From: Phoebastria nigripes
Lineage: Eukaryota; Chordata; Aves; Procellariiformes; Diomedeidae
Length of the DNA stretch: 64,000 nucleotides
Reading direction: 5' to 3'
NCBI GenBank assembly: GCA_035582835.1
Contig: JAYKAV010003359.1
Coordinates: forward strand, 186,001 to 250,000
Shown here in pieces: positions 13,001 to 24,800 of this stretch (position 1 is the stretch's first letter; every line of letters starts with the position of its first letter). A model generated the notes under the pieces. That model was not told the origin of the DNA, made no database searches, and was given only the letters and a program-made list of their open reading frames with translations. Made by a program: the position numbers and the translations under genes.

Positions 13001-14596
13001 ACCTAAGAATTTAATAGGTAGTAGGAGATGTTGGCTCCTCTTATGCTTGGATTTTATGGAAGCTGCAAGAAGACAGCTAAGATTTTTTCTCTTCATCATC
13101 TTGACTGATGAAGGTTGGGGCTGGTGGACATTTCCACTGCAGCAACTCAGCTGAAGATGCCCTTAGGAACTGGGATCTATCCAGATGGTATTGGCACTTA
13201 TCATTGTGGCACTTCCCTGTGGCAGGTAGTCAATTACTACACAGTACCTGTTGGACTGTTGAAAAAATCACAGCAGCTTGAAAGCTCTTCTAAATCACAG
13301 AAAAGAGGGAAAACCTTAAGGCCTGGTCTGAAGCCTGAAATTTGCAGAACATATCAGCAAGCACATAACATCAGTGACTGGTTGGGAGTCAGATGAGATT
13401 TGCAACTTGTTTGCTGGCCAGTCTGCTCTTGTAGAAGAGGGGGAGGCAGTTTGTCTTGCAATCTGATATTTCTCTTCTCCATCCCTCTCTAGCAGCTTGC
13501 AGGCTTGCTTTTATGTGACCCTACAGTATGATAATAATGGTCCTGGGTGAACATGAACATTTTTTCTGACTTCACCTCTTTTTCTCTCCTCCCACCCATC
13601 CCAGATGAAGTGGCAGGTGGACTGAGTGGGAGCAGTGTGAAAATGAATGCAGAGAAAATGTGTGACTCAGCAGTTCAGCAGGGAGCTGCTGAGTGGAAAG
13701 GCAACTATTCTCCTCGCACACTCTGGCATCAGGTTCCTGTTTCCTCAGAGATGAGAATAGGCCATTTATGGATGGAGCTGTGCAGCCCACCAGCAGGGAG
13801 AAGGGGCTGCATATTTTTTCCGTGGAACTTATTTCAAGTAGAGAGGAAAGTTTCTTCTCCAAGTTTGTTAAAAATGTTGCCAGTGAAAGGGGAGAGGTAT
13901 TGGACTAGAAATACGTAGACCTCAGTTCGCTGCCTGGCTTGCTCAGAGATTTTCTGCATGACTTTCCTCCTTGCTTTCTTTTTCTCTTGATTCGTCTTTC
14001 CATTTTGGTGATCAGAGTTTGGCTTAAGCAGCAGCCAGGCTCCACCAGCTGCGCTTGAAAAGTGCAAGTCTCCAGTGCTTTTCCTGGCTAGTGGATGACA
14101 CCCATTTCCCTCTCTGCACTGTTGTTTCGAGAACTCCACAGAGAATGTTTGCCTTTCTCAGAATGAAGGCTGCTGGCTTTAAGCACGCTAGCTGCCATTC
14201 ACAGACAAGCAAGTGCAAAGGAAAATTGATTATATTTGTGGGTTGTCCTCTGTCACACAAGGGTAAATTAACCTTTCTCACTCGCTATTAGGGAAGGGCC
14301 ATTGCAGTGTCTTTCTAAGCAGTTTTGTAATGATGCAAAAAGTTGTGGTATCTTATTATCAGTTTCTGTGGTTTTCTTTCAGAAGGGAGGATTGAAACAG
14401 ATTTTTCTCTATAGACTAAGCAACAGCAGGTAGACACTTTATATCAGTGGTTGTACTTACTAAAAGCTCAGTTTTAAAGCTGTAGTGTGCATTGTTGTCA
14501 CCAAATTTTCCAGACTTGTGTTCCAGAGTTTGATCTTTAAGATGAACTTTTTCCCTTTTGGCTGATGTAGATAACATGCAAAAAAACCCAACCGCG

Positions 14597-14695
14597 CCCC
14601 CCCCCCCCCAAAAAAAAAAAAAAACCCAAACCAAACCAAACCAAAAAAAAACCACAAACAAAACCAAACCAAAACCAAACCTGCATGGGGTGGTG
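14597..14695. repeat. C-run followed by A-rich (CCAAA)n simple repeat
   Basis: Thirteen C residues (14597-14609) abut fifteen A residues (14610-14624), then degenerate CCAAA/CCAAAA units run to about 14690. On the minus strand this produces the artefactual Gly/Phe/Trp-rich open frames seen across it. Confidence 0.9.
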
Positions 14696-16932
14696 TTCTC
14701 TTGAATCTTAAGAGAGCCTGAAACAATGTCACTTGAGAGCTCTTGAGCAGCTGCATTCCTCTTGATGGGTGTATCAACCCAGGAATTAGAGTGAATTAAA
14801 TACCAATATTCTTGGCTACTTCTAGTGTGATCATTTTAGCAAAAACATCCAGCTTTCCCTAATAGAATCCCTGAATGTTACAAATTTCAGTTGCTCCCCA
14901 CACAGCTATGAGTACCTGTAGCTTGGCCCAGCTAATTCTTATGGTCCAGGGTAGATACACTTAGTGCAACCTAAAAGCATTAGAAATCGTAACCTGAATT
15001 TCATCTCAGAATAAGTAACACAGGAGACTGACAGCCAGGTTGCCGGTATGTGGACTGAGTCTTGATGAAGGGTTTTCTATTTCTCTGTAACATGTCAGAG
15101 ATGGTAGTTAACAGTTGCTTGGACCTCTTACTTGGATTAATGGTATGTCGGGCTTATTTCTTCTTTAAGCTCTGTTACACAGAGAGGAGAATGAAGTCTG
15201 CAGTTACAGTTTGCAGTCCTACAAAGGACCACTGGATGAATCTAACTGGCTTCCAGTTAGATACCAAAGTGATTTTAGAATTGCTTTGGTGCCTTGCAGT
15301 GTTTAGTGGTAAACTTAGTGGGACATGTGGATCTGTCCAGGTTGTTGCTAGTGTTTGAATTAAGTTGTCTGGTATCTTCTGAAGTAGCTCTCTCTGTGGT
15401 TTTGCATTACAAATGTAAGATCTACCACAAGTTCTTGGCAGCTGAAACTTGGGACTTTTTCCAGAGTGGAATTGGAAGTATTGAGGCAATTACATTGTTG
15501 TAAATCCCTTCTATCCCCACAGGCAGTAGCAGGTAGCTATAGGGTGCATTTGGGAATGTTTGTCTTTGTAGCACTTAATCCAGATGCTCTCCTCCCAGTC
15601 AATGTTTTATTCAGCCATTTGGAAAAGGTAAATGTATCGAACTTGTAAGTAGAGTAGGCCAGGGATCAAGTAGAGTAGAAGTAGTCAGTACCCATATCAT
15701 GACTGGGAAGGTCAAAAAAAAAAAAAATTAATAATGGAGCAGCCAGAGAGAAAGAGATGCATTCTTAGGATAACAGCAGGTGTTGGAAATAGCATTCCCA
15801 GCTTTCAACACAACTCATTAGATCTTGAGTGTAATTTTTAATATAACTTGTCAGATGAGTTAGGAGTGCAGAGAGCATCAAGAAAAAACAGACTTTCCTA
15901 GGTGGTGAATTGTATCCATCTGTAAACAGTAATGATGCAGCTTCTGTCATTATGTTTAGCTTCTTAATATCTGAAATTGGCTGGTTATAAAGAAGTTCAG
16001 TAAAAGTTTCGGAGTTGTAGAATAGTGACCCACCAGTTGGTTTCCTGCGGAGAGAGGAATGTAAGTACACAAGTTGTGTTTGCCATGCAAGTATGAAAGG
16101 TCCCCTTCCTCTTACCCGCTTCCTCCCATACCACTGCAGTGCAAAAGAAAGATTGACTTTTGGTCCAAAAGCTAATTATTCTGTTTCCATCCTTCTCATA
16201 CTGCAGTGGCAAGCAAAAAATAGAATGTCTTCTCAGCCAATACCTTTCTTCTAAAGCTCCAGTCTTTGATTAGATGAGCTGTCTTTTTACCCTCCAGCAC
16301 AAGCTACCTCTCGTTCATGTGCACTGAGGCAGCTCATTCAGCTTTGATGTGTCTTGCCATCATCTGGACTTGCCTGCAGTCAGTGTGTCTTATGCCCTGC
16401 AGGTTAAACAAGGGCTTGACCAGATATGTAAAGTACAATGCCAGGGCTCTGTCCTGCATATGCAATTTAGGTGCATGTGAAAATAAGCAAATGATTTGCA
16501 GACCCATATCAGTAGTATACATTCATCTACTGTTCTCTAATCAATAGCACGTCTCCCTAGCAGTTAGATGGAAATCTGAGACAGTGATTTCAGTAGGCAG
16601 TCGCATTTTGATATCAGCTGAAGATGTAGAGGCTATATGTGGATTTAGGACTCTGGTGTGAAGTGTTGGTAGCCTTGATGGATGTGAAGTATTGCTGGCA
16701 TGTTCATACTTTGCAATGCTTCCACACTGTGGTCCCTTCCTATAAAGTAAATTCTTGCCCTGCACAGCCATCATGAAGATATAGACAGGTTCAGAGGGAT
16801 ATGGATCTCCACACATGTAAAACAAATATGGGACAACGCAGCTGAGCTGCTGTAGTGTGTTGACTGCTGCAGCTTGAGAGTTGGCAGAACAGGTGAGGCC
16901 CGTTTTTCCCTCCTATCTTGTGTGTCTGGCAG

Positions 16933-17067
16933 GCAGTTCCACGGAGCTCGGGGATTCCACCATGAATGAAGAAGCAGCCACCACTAACAAAATTTGTATT
17001 TCCAGTGAAAAGGCAGTACTACCCAATCCCCCAGAAGCATAATTCCCACAGGCACAGTGTGATGGAT
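16933..17067 (+). other. PTPN5: Candidate upstream (5') exon of PTPN5 with a 26-codon upstream ORF
   Basis: Seen: a long pyrimidine tract ending in CTGGCAG (acceptor AG at 16931-16932), then 135 bases and the donor GAT|GTAAGTA at 17068. Inside, the start at 16962 has a good context (CCACCATGA) and opens a frame beginning MNEEAATTNK that continues ICISSEKAVLPNPPEA and stops at TAA 17040-17042. Known: mammalian STEP61 has N-terminal segments beginning MN-E-A and containing a C-SE-LP-QP pattern just before the residues encoded by the next exon. The resemblance is suggestive but gapped. Splicing from 17067 would keep the same frame into the exon at 21644, but the TAA lies between. Inference: either noncoding 5' UTR exon with an upstream ORF, or a diverged or erroneous N-terminal coding exon. 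A weaker internal donor after 17004 would also give the correct phase. Confidence 0.4.
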
Positions 17068-17310
17068 GTAAGTAAAAGTCTAATAACTGTATGAGCACTA
17101 TATTTTCATTGCTGGGGTACATTTTATTTCTATTATAAAGATCCCTTTGGTAAGGAAAAAGTCTTTTTTCATCTCAAAAATACATTGTTACATTAAGCCT
17201 GCCAATGGAGCCTTGAGCGTTAGCACCCATGCACAAGAGAGGACACAAGTTCCTTTTAAAGTGCTAACTTCATTAGGAAATACAGCCAGGATACGTGGTC
17301 CTAGGGCATT

Positions 17311-17333
17311 GTGTTTTGTTTTGTTTTGTTTTT
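17311..17333. repeat. (GTTTT)n microsatellite
   Basis: Short run of TTTTG pentamers in the candidate first intron. Confidence 0.85.
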
Positions 17334-19893
17334 CTCTGAGGGCTCTAAGTATGAATCAGTTGGGTTACAGAGCTGCTGATGCCTTGCCCACAGCAGCATT
17401 CGATTGGATCATGGCATATTTGTTACTGCAAGGCATTGTTGACTGACTTATCATTACTACAGTGCCTTTTAGTGTTTCAGTTAAGTCTAGTACTCTAAGC
17501 ACGTGTTTTTCTGAGAGTGTATATAGGTATTCTTGTTTCATTCTTCTGCCCTTTATGTATCCACATATGAAGTCAGAAAAAGAAGGAGATGGAGGCACGG
17601 GGGTTTTAAAATGAGCATTGTCTGAGTTACAGAAGCCAGCTGTTAACCTTGTGAGTGGACAGAGATGTTTCCCTCTATAGATTATTCCATAGCAAAGTGG
17701 TGCGCCATTTATTTTTGGCAGCTTGTACTGGTGGCTACTTTTAAGGAAAGAATACAGGATAAATGGATCACTGGTTTGATCCAGAAAGTTCCTTTCCCTG
17801 AACAGCAAGAATGAGGTTAAGTTTATGGTGCTGTTCTGAAATTTCAAGTTGCTTTTACAAGCTATATGGCTGCTACAGGTGTCAGAGACCTTTTAATTCT
17901 TCTGCCAAAGGGATTTTTCTAGCAAGTATAGCCCTGCATCAAAGCAGAAGTACTTGTGGAACTTGAATCCCAATCTCCATGATGTGGGAATTCAGGAGGA
18001 TATCATATGGATGTTAGACTTCACTGTCAGTCAAATCACTAGCAGAGGAGAGGCTTAATTCACTCCTCCTGGATGTAGTCATCCTTGTCAGCTGTCTCCA
18101 GACCTTTGCACTGACTTTGACACAAGAAAACTTTACTGATGTCTCACTCATTTATTACCTAATCTGTGCACTGAAAAAAACCAGGGCCCATTAGGGCAAA
18201 TAATACAGGAATATAGGATTGCAAGATGAAGTGTGAATGGTAACTGAGGTACTGTTTAAAGCTGACATAGTTAAATCAATACAGAACCCTAGGTGGGCAT
18301 CATTATGTTTGTTAAAAATCTAATCTTTTGTGAGTTGGAGTAGCAAATTTTTGAGTGGACTTTAATTAATCCAAGGCACTTTCTTTGTATACCCAAGACA
18401 TGAATCTTAATCTATACATTTATAGGTACGAATTCAGACAGTTCTCCATTATTTTAGTTCTTGACCTGGTGCCCCCATTGTCTTTTACCATATTAGTGAA
18501 AATATCTGTTGATAACAGCTGAACTGTATCAATTCAGCAGAGCTGGAATCCTGGACTCCTAGGTCCATAGACCAGATCTCTACCTTATGCAGTGAAATAA
18601 TTGAAAGTAGTAGTAGTCTATTGTCCTTCATACAGGGCAGTCAGAAGACGGAGAATGTGACTCCTACAATTGTACAGCTGTTGCTAGACAGCACTGGAAT
18701 ACTGGGAATTGGGCTTCTGGGCTGTGGAGAGGCATAGATCCCCATGGTTACAGACACAGAGCGATCCCCTAACTTTGACGTCTTTGTTCCAGAAGGCATG
18801 TGGTTAAGTGGCCTTCACATCATCATATTAGAGTCAGGGTTCTGTTTCCAACCTAGGAAGAAGTGACCTTGTAAAATCTCAGGCTGTTACAGATATGAAA
18901 CAAAGAAATTCTGTTTACCTGCTGCATAAGGCAGGTGAATGAGCTTTTGGCCAGTTTAAAAAAAAAAAAGGTCTTCTGAAATATGAAATATTGTAACTTA
19001 TAAAAAATAGTTGAAAGCTGAGCTTGAAATCTGTGTTCCCTGGCTCCTTGTTCTGGTTGTCTTTCCAAAGATGTTTTAGTTCTGCTCTGTGTGTATTTTA
19101 TCTTGAGCTTTAGGGAGGGGTATCCAAGAAAGGAAGTCATTAGGATTTGGAAAAACAGTAAGTAGGTTCATTAGCCATTCTTAGGGACAGAGGTACATTA
19201 TTTAATGCAGATAAAGGAAAAGTAGGACTTAAAACATGCTTAGTGAAAACGGAAGGTTAGAGACTTTAGGAGCAAGCCATAATAAACTGTATGTAAATAG
19301 ATATTTTTGAAGGTTTGTATCTCAGCCACAGGTGCATGTCTTTTTGCATGGATGGCAAAAATAATTTCTGACATCAAGATTCTGTCCCTGCTAAATTTAA
19401 AATTCCTGTTCCAAAACACAGAGCATAAACATCCCACAAAAATAGCAGAAAAAAATTGGCAAACATGAACAAGGGTTTTCTCCTCACTTCTTGTCTAAAT
19501 CCAGTGAGACATGAAGCAGTTTGGAAGTTTGAAAATTTTCAACTTTAACTGTTAAGTTTTAGCACATTATAGAAAATGAAAACAAAGGTCAGCATTGAAA
19601 GTATTTAGGCAGCCTTAACTGTGGCTGCTTAATGTGGCCGCTGTGTTGTCCTCCTGGAGAACTTTGAGTCCAGCTCTATGTAGCATGGTATCAGAAGTCA
19701 GATGTAAAGCCAGTGTCCCTGGACACCAAGGACTGCATCTGGGCTCTGTGTGTTTCTTGGGGGGGGTTGTCAGGGACTGTAGATTACCAGCTGGAGGCTG
19801 GAGGACAGAGAGGTAGAAATCCCATGATCTCTTCAGCTATATTCCAGAAACTGTCTGCTTTTCTTTGAAAAGTGCTATTTTCAAGCAGTTGTC

Positions 19894-19925
19894 TTCTAGC
19901 ATTAAAGACTTCTAGCATTAAAGAC
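19894..19925. repeat. Two-copy 16-bp tandem repeat
   Basis: TTCTAGCATTAAAGAC occurs twice with no spacer and no mismatch. Perfect identity suggests a recent slippage duplication, or an assembly duplication. Confidence 0.95.
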
Positions 19926-21643
19926 ATATAGATGAAAGTGAAGGAAGTTTTACCACTGTGAGAAATACAGGCTGGAATTGTTGACACTTCTAATTTCACC
20001 TTTTTAGTTCCATATTTTTCCATGTTTTATTGACCTGTATTTAATATGAAATTTTGATAGTGTTTATGCAAATTACTGTACTGAGTCCTTCCTGGAAAAT
20101 AGTCGGTTAATTTCAGCATATACCTATGGTATGACATACATGGGTATATGTCTGTCTAGGTGCACGTTCTCTATGCTTCCTGAGAAATACCTGTGTGAAG
20201 ACAATGAAAATAGCTACATATAACCAGTTATACCCAGCATACCCTGCTGAGGCCACTACCCATCATAAACTGACTGGAGGTATTTTGAAAACGAGAAACC
20301 AGTAACGTGAGCTCTTGGGGAGGTACCTGGTAGTACCTTGCAGTCTTGTGTCTCTGGGTCTCCCCAGTCATTACACAATGATGACTTTTGTTGCTGGGCA
20401 ACTGTGGGAATGGAGAACCTTGTAGAGGAAGCTATCAGCATTTCCCAAACACCTTGTTTTCTTGTGCAGGGATGGATGTCCTAAGGTCTGTTTCAGTGAG
20501 GGGAGGGAGAACAATCACAGAGTGGGAATGAGCATCTCATGTTCCTGTCCACCCTGACATTTTTGTATTTAGAAATCAGAACAGGATATTTTCATGAATC
20601 CTTACTGTACCAACGGCCAGACCCTCAGCTGATACATGGATCCTGTGTTTCATTTGCCTAATTAGAGCTGTGGCTAGTTTATGGATGCTTATCTGACTTA
20701 GAGATACTATTGTGAGACATTTAGAGAAATGTCTGATGAGAGGAACATTTTGTAGAAACCTGACCTCAAAAAACTACCGGAAGGGCCAGCAATGTGGCCT
20801 TTCCCTGGGGCACAGGTGGCTGGCTTAGGCTTAAGGCTGTAGTGGTGTACATAGGGCAGCCTTGGGGCTTTCCTCATGTAGAAAGATGTAAATCAGTAGT
20901 ACTTACATCAAATGGGTCTGATCTTTCACTCCTTTTAGCTTGTAAATTAATTTATATCTACACAGACTGTGTTCAAAATACTGTTACTGAGGGAGTAGCC
21001 ACTCCAGTGCACACTTCCACTGAATGGAATAGCATTACAGCATTATTAAATAGCTCTTGAGTATGAATTCATCCAAGAAGTAGGTTATTAGAATAAAGTC
21101 TATTTTATTAGTGCCTTGGGACACTCAGCCAAAATCCAGAGCCCTTGAGCACTATTCAGACACATAACATGAAGCAGTCTCTACCTCAGAAATTCATAAT
21201 CAAATTAGACAAAGTAGACAAATAAGGGGGAATAGAGAAACTGAGGCAGGGAGGGACAAAATGGGTTCTCTGCCACCATGTAGCCAGGAAGTGGGGAGCT
21301 AGGAAATAGCACAGATGGTTCCTTTTAAAAAGTAAAAATGAAAAGGTGCAGCAATGTAAATGAGAATTTATTAACAACAAAGCCCAGAATCTGCACCTCC
21401 GGAAAGAAAGGGAAAATAATTTATCCGCCCACACTCACTTTTTTCTGACGAAGGCAGGTGAATACAGCTGCACTAATAGAGCGTGACGCTCACAATCCTG
21501 AGCCGCACTTACTGATGCAGAACTGAGAGGTAACCATCGTCTCTAGGAAAACAATAGCCCTTGCAGGCTCCGTGGTGGCTGCAAGGGTTACATACTATTC
21601 ATTCCCTCCCCGTCATTTTCACATGAAGGTCTTTCCAATCCAG

Positions 21644-21810
21644 CTGGTATGGAGTCAATGGATGAAGCTGAAGAACAGCAAGGACAGCTGAACAGCAAGG
21701 AGCCGTCCCTGAAAACCTCCCAGAAAACAGCACTGCTTGGTTGGGCTGCCTGGTGGAATGGATTAATGCCTGGAGACAGCATGTATCTGTTTGTCCTCTC
21801 ACAGATACTG
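21644..21810 (+). CDS. PTPN5: PTPN5 coding exon 1 (residues 1-54)
   Basis: The acceptor is TCCAATCCAG at 21643 and the donor CTG|GTAAGG at 21811. Five bases precede the ATG at 21649, and their phase would accept a one-base overhang from an upstream coding exon. It encodes [11 protein letters not shown], a polar linker rich in K, S and Q, and the start of membrane segment 1 (YLFVLSQIL). The mammalian counterpart contains a run of prolines that is absent here. Tyr46 sits where mouse STEP61 has Cys65. The exon ends in phase 0. Confidence 0.88.
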
Positions 21811-24800
21811 GTAAGGCAGCTTCTCATCACCTTGAAATGCTGGGACCCTTCTTTTAAGTTTTGTTGGCTTGGGAGGTTTCCTCCTCATTCATTGTAGATG
21901 TAGCAATGGACATAGCTGCAGTCCTCTCATTTCTGCAGCCACCTCTCACAGCCTTGCTTTGCAAACAGCCCCTGCCTTTTGATGTCCCAGACTCCCATCC
22001 TGTTCCCTGCCCCTCTGCAAATGTCTCCTTTGCCAAATGACCCATCTCCCAACAAATGCATCTTCTGTAGCTGATACGTATGGGGGTACATAACCATCTT
22101 GTTAAAAAGTGGATTGGGAGGTGTATCCTTTAAAATTGCAGTGTGCCCTTCATGGTCGGGGATGAGGGTATACCTCTCTGTGAGGGTGTTAAATACAACA
22201 TCATTGCTTTTGTAGCTTTATGTTAATTGTGGTGTGTGCAGCAACCCTAAGTGGTTCAAAGGAAATGTTTCCACATGTGTATGTTTGTGTGTGTGTATCT
22301 GTTTATAGGGATACCTGTGTGAACATGGCTATTTGTGAGAGCTTTGCATAGTATAAGATAGGCTTTAATAGTCTTTTAATAACATACAAAGTTAATTGAA
22401 TTACCAGTTTTGATCTAAAAGTAATAATGCTGAAAGTTCAGAAGTCAAGAGGAATCTGTTGCTCTTTTGATGTACAGGCTGCCCTGGGCACTTTTGCTAG
22501 TGTAGGTCAGAGTAAGCTTGCTTAACTTAATGATATGCATCTAGTTAATGGTAGCTGATCATTTAGCATTCAGTCTTTTTATTCTTGTTAAGCTACAGCC
22601 TAGAAAATACCTGATTTCTTAAAGCAAAAATGATTATCAACATGAAATCAATGAGAACTAAATTAGTTAATTATGCAGTCTTGAAATGAAAATGAATGTT
22701 TGTATAATGAGATGCTCATTATGTATTTTCTGATTGATTACACAGCTTCTCTGCATGATGCTGTGGTACAGCACTTACGGGACCATCCCAGCAGGTCAGA
22801 ATGCCTTTGACCTGCTGTCTTACTTGCATACCCCATTTAAACAGTTTTTGTCAGATCAAGGGGAGGTAAGTCCCTGTACTCCTCTCTGATTATACAGTTG
22901 ATGTCAGTAGCCTTGGGTGGTGCTTCTAATATCTCTTATTAAAAGTATAATACACGTGTACTTCATGTAATATAGTGACTGCTGCATTGTGTGTGTGTCC
23001 TGAAATAGTGAGAAGAGTTTTCTGAAAACAGATCCATATTATATCTTCAAGATACAGGTCTGAATTTTTGGCTATGACATTAGATCAGCACAGCAGATTT
23101 CTCATAATGTGCAAATGAATGATTACAAATGAAACAAAGCAATAAGAAATCAGCCCACTAAGGTTTAGTCCACAGTAGAGGGAGAGCTGGAACTTAATTT
23201 GTTAGGATAGATAGAAGCTTAAATTCTGGAAGAATGGATCAACCCACATAAAGGGAGCAAATCACAAGATACTCAGTCACAAAATTCCATTTTTGTTGAG
23301 TGTTTAGAGCATATCTATGTGCAGTAAAAGTATTTCAGGTGTACTAGGTGTTCAGATTCAATTATATTTACAAAGGTACCCCAGTAAAATTGCTTAGCTT
23401 CTCACCATGACATAATGACATGTATACCAGTATGATTCTTCTGATAAATTACTGGGGTAATTATACCCAGTGCAGATTTCTCTGGTGTAGACAGAACCTT
23501 AATTAAATGGTGAGCAGCTACTTTCATAAATCAGGCAAAATATATTTGCTATCAGAATGTTTAGATTCATTGTACATAATCTTTGTAGCAGAGGCTATGC
23601 AGTACAAATAGGAAATCTGACTCAGTGCCTCTTGTGGCTGAAGTACAGTGGAGACTGTTTTCTGTGTTCGCTTAACAATGTTTATGATGTGCTGCATGTC
23701 ACCTGCTCTTTGTTTATTTGAAAGAAGCACTTTTTCTTTGCCCTTTCTTAGTTGGATTTATTATGCACAATCAGAGCTCTTCATAGAGCATTGCCTGTAT
23801 CTTATTTGCAGTGGGTCAATCATTAACAAATTGTTTCTTACGGAAAATCCCCGATTTATAGGATTTTGACTTATAATAAGTGTTCAGTGTGGAGGAAGCC
23901 GATTCCTAGAATGCACCACAAGAACACCCCAAGTATGACTCTGTGCAGATGTTCATGCATATCTTTGAGGACTGTTTATTATAGCACTATTTACAAATTT
24001 ACATTACTAATATGTACACATTTAGACTTGAAAACAGTAAAGGCAAAGAAATCTTCTGATGTTAAAATAAGCAGATGAAAGATCTTAACTCTATATTTCT
24101 CTTTAGCTGTACTAGTTGGTCAGAAACAGAGCAAAATTCCTTGCCCACTGAAGTCCATTAGAATTGTATTTTGCACCTACTACTGAGAATAGGCTGAACT
24201 CTAAACCACCTAAATATGACTAAGACATCAGAGTGAATTTCACTGCCAGTGCTGTGAATGAACCTGATGGTATTTCACAGAATGTGTAGAAAACGTAGAA
24301 AAGTCCTTTGTGGCTGGGTTTTATGTAAGGCGCCACAAACACGGGAACAGTACTAAACTTTCTTCAAAGCCCTTTGCCACAGTATAAAATTACACTGACT
24401 GTGGCAATGAAACACGGGTCCAGGCTGCAAAATTGAATCGTCATCCAGATCTCAATTTTGGCAATGCATGAGGGTAGGAAGCAGATTTCCTGTTTGCCTT
24501 CACAGTGAAATCTGGTTTTTAGACCTTCTGAGATGCTGGGGCTTAGAGATGGTTTCAATTTCAGTCTTCTCCAAAGCCTGGCATTTTTCTGTTGGTAGTG
24601 GTGGCTTTTCCATGGACAAGAGTATGGTATGACTAAATCTACATGGGAAATCCAAGAATGAATACACAGTTTGCCAAGAACATGCATGCAGACACTATAC
24701 GGTGCCCCTAAATACTTTATGAATCATTGTCAATTCTGTTGTTTCACAGGATCTGACTAGAATTGGGAGCATTGTGGTATCATACATCCTGCTGTCTTTA

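Larger units (their letters stand above)
6581..16932. other. Gene-free stretch upstream of the candidate 5' exon
   Basis: No exon with both good splice sites and recognisable protein similarity was found. It contains a palindromic ancient repeat near 9966-10073 and a C-run/A-rich simple repeat near 14597-14695. Other open frames (for example 13547-13918 and 8906-9292) show no domain or family resemblance. It could hold noncoding 5' exons or enhancers that cannot be recognised by eye. Confidence 0.6.
17068..21643 (+). other. Probable intron 5' to the first confident coding exon
   Basis: No exon was recognised. It holds a short (GTTTT)n tract at 17311-17333, a 16-bp tandem duplication at 19894-19925, and a fragment near 20614-20640 reminiscent of an old palindromic repeat. 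The open frame at 17365-17847 on the minus strand has no recognisable content. Confidence 0.5.

Noticed and set aside
13547..13918. 123-codon + frame preceded by a pyrimidine tract and CAG, considered as an N-terminal PTPN5 exon.
   Set aside because: The protein does not resemble STEP N-termini, and no donor gives the needed phase with a sensible product.
17365..17847. 160-codon minus-strand open frame.
   Set aside because: No recognisable family, random-looking composition, inside a probable intron. A second 160-codon minus frame at 26248-26730 was rejected for the same reasons.
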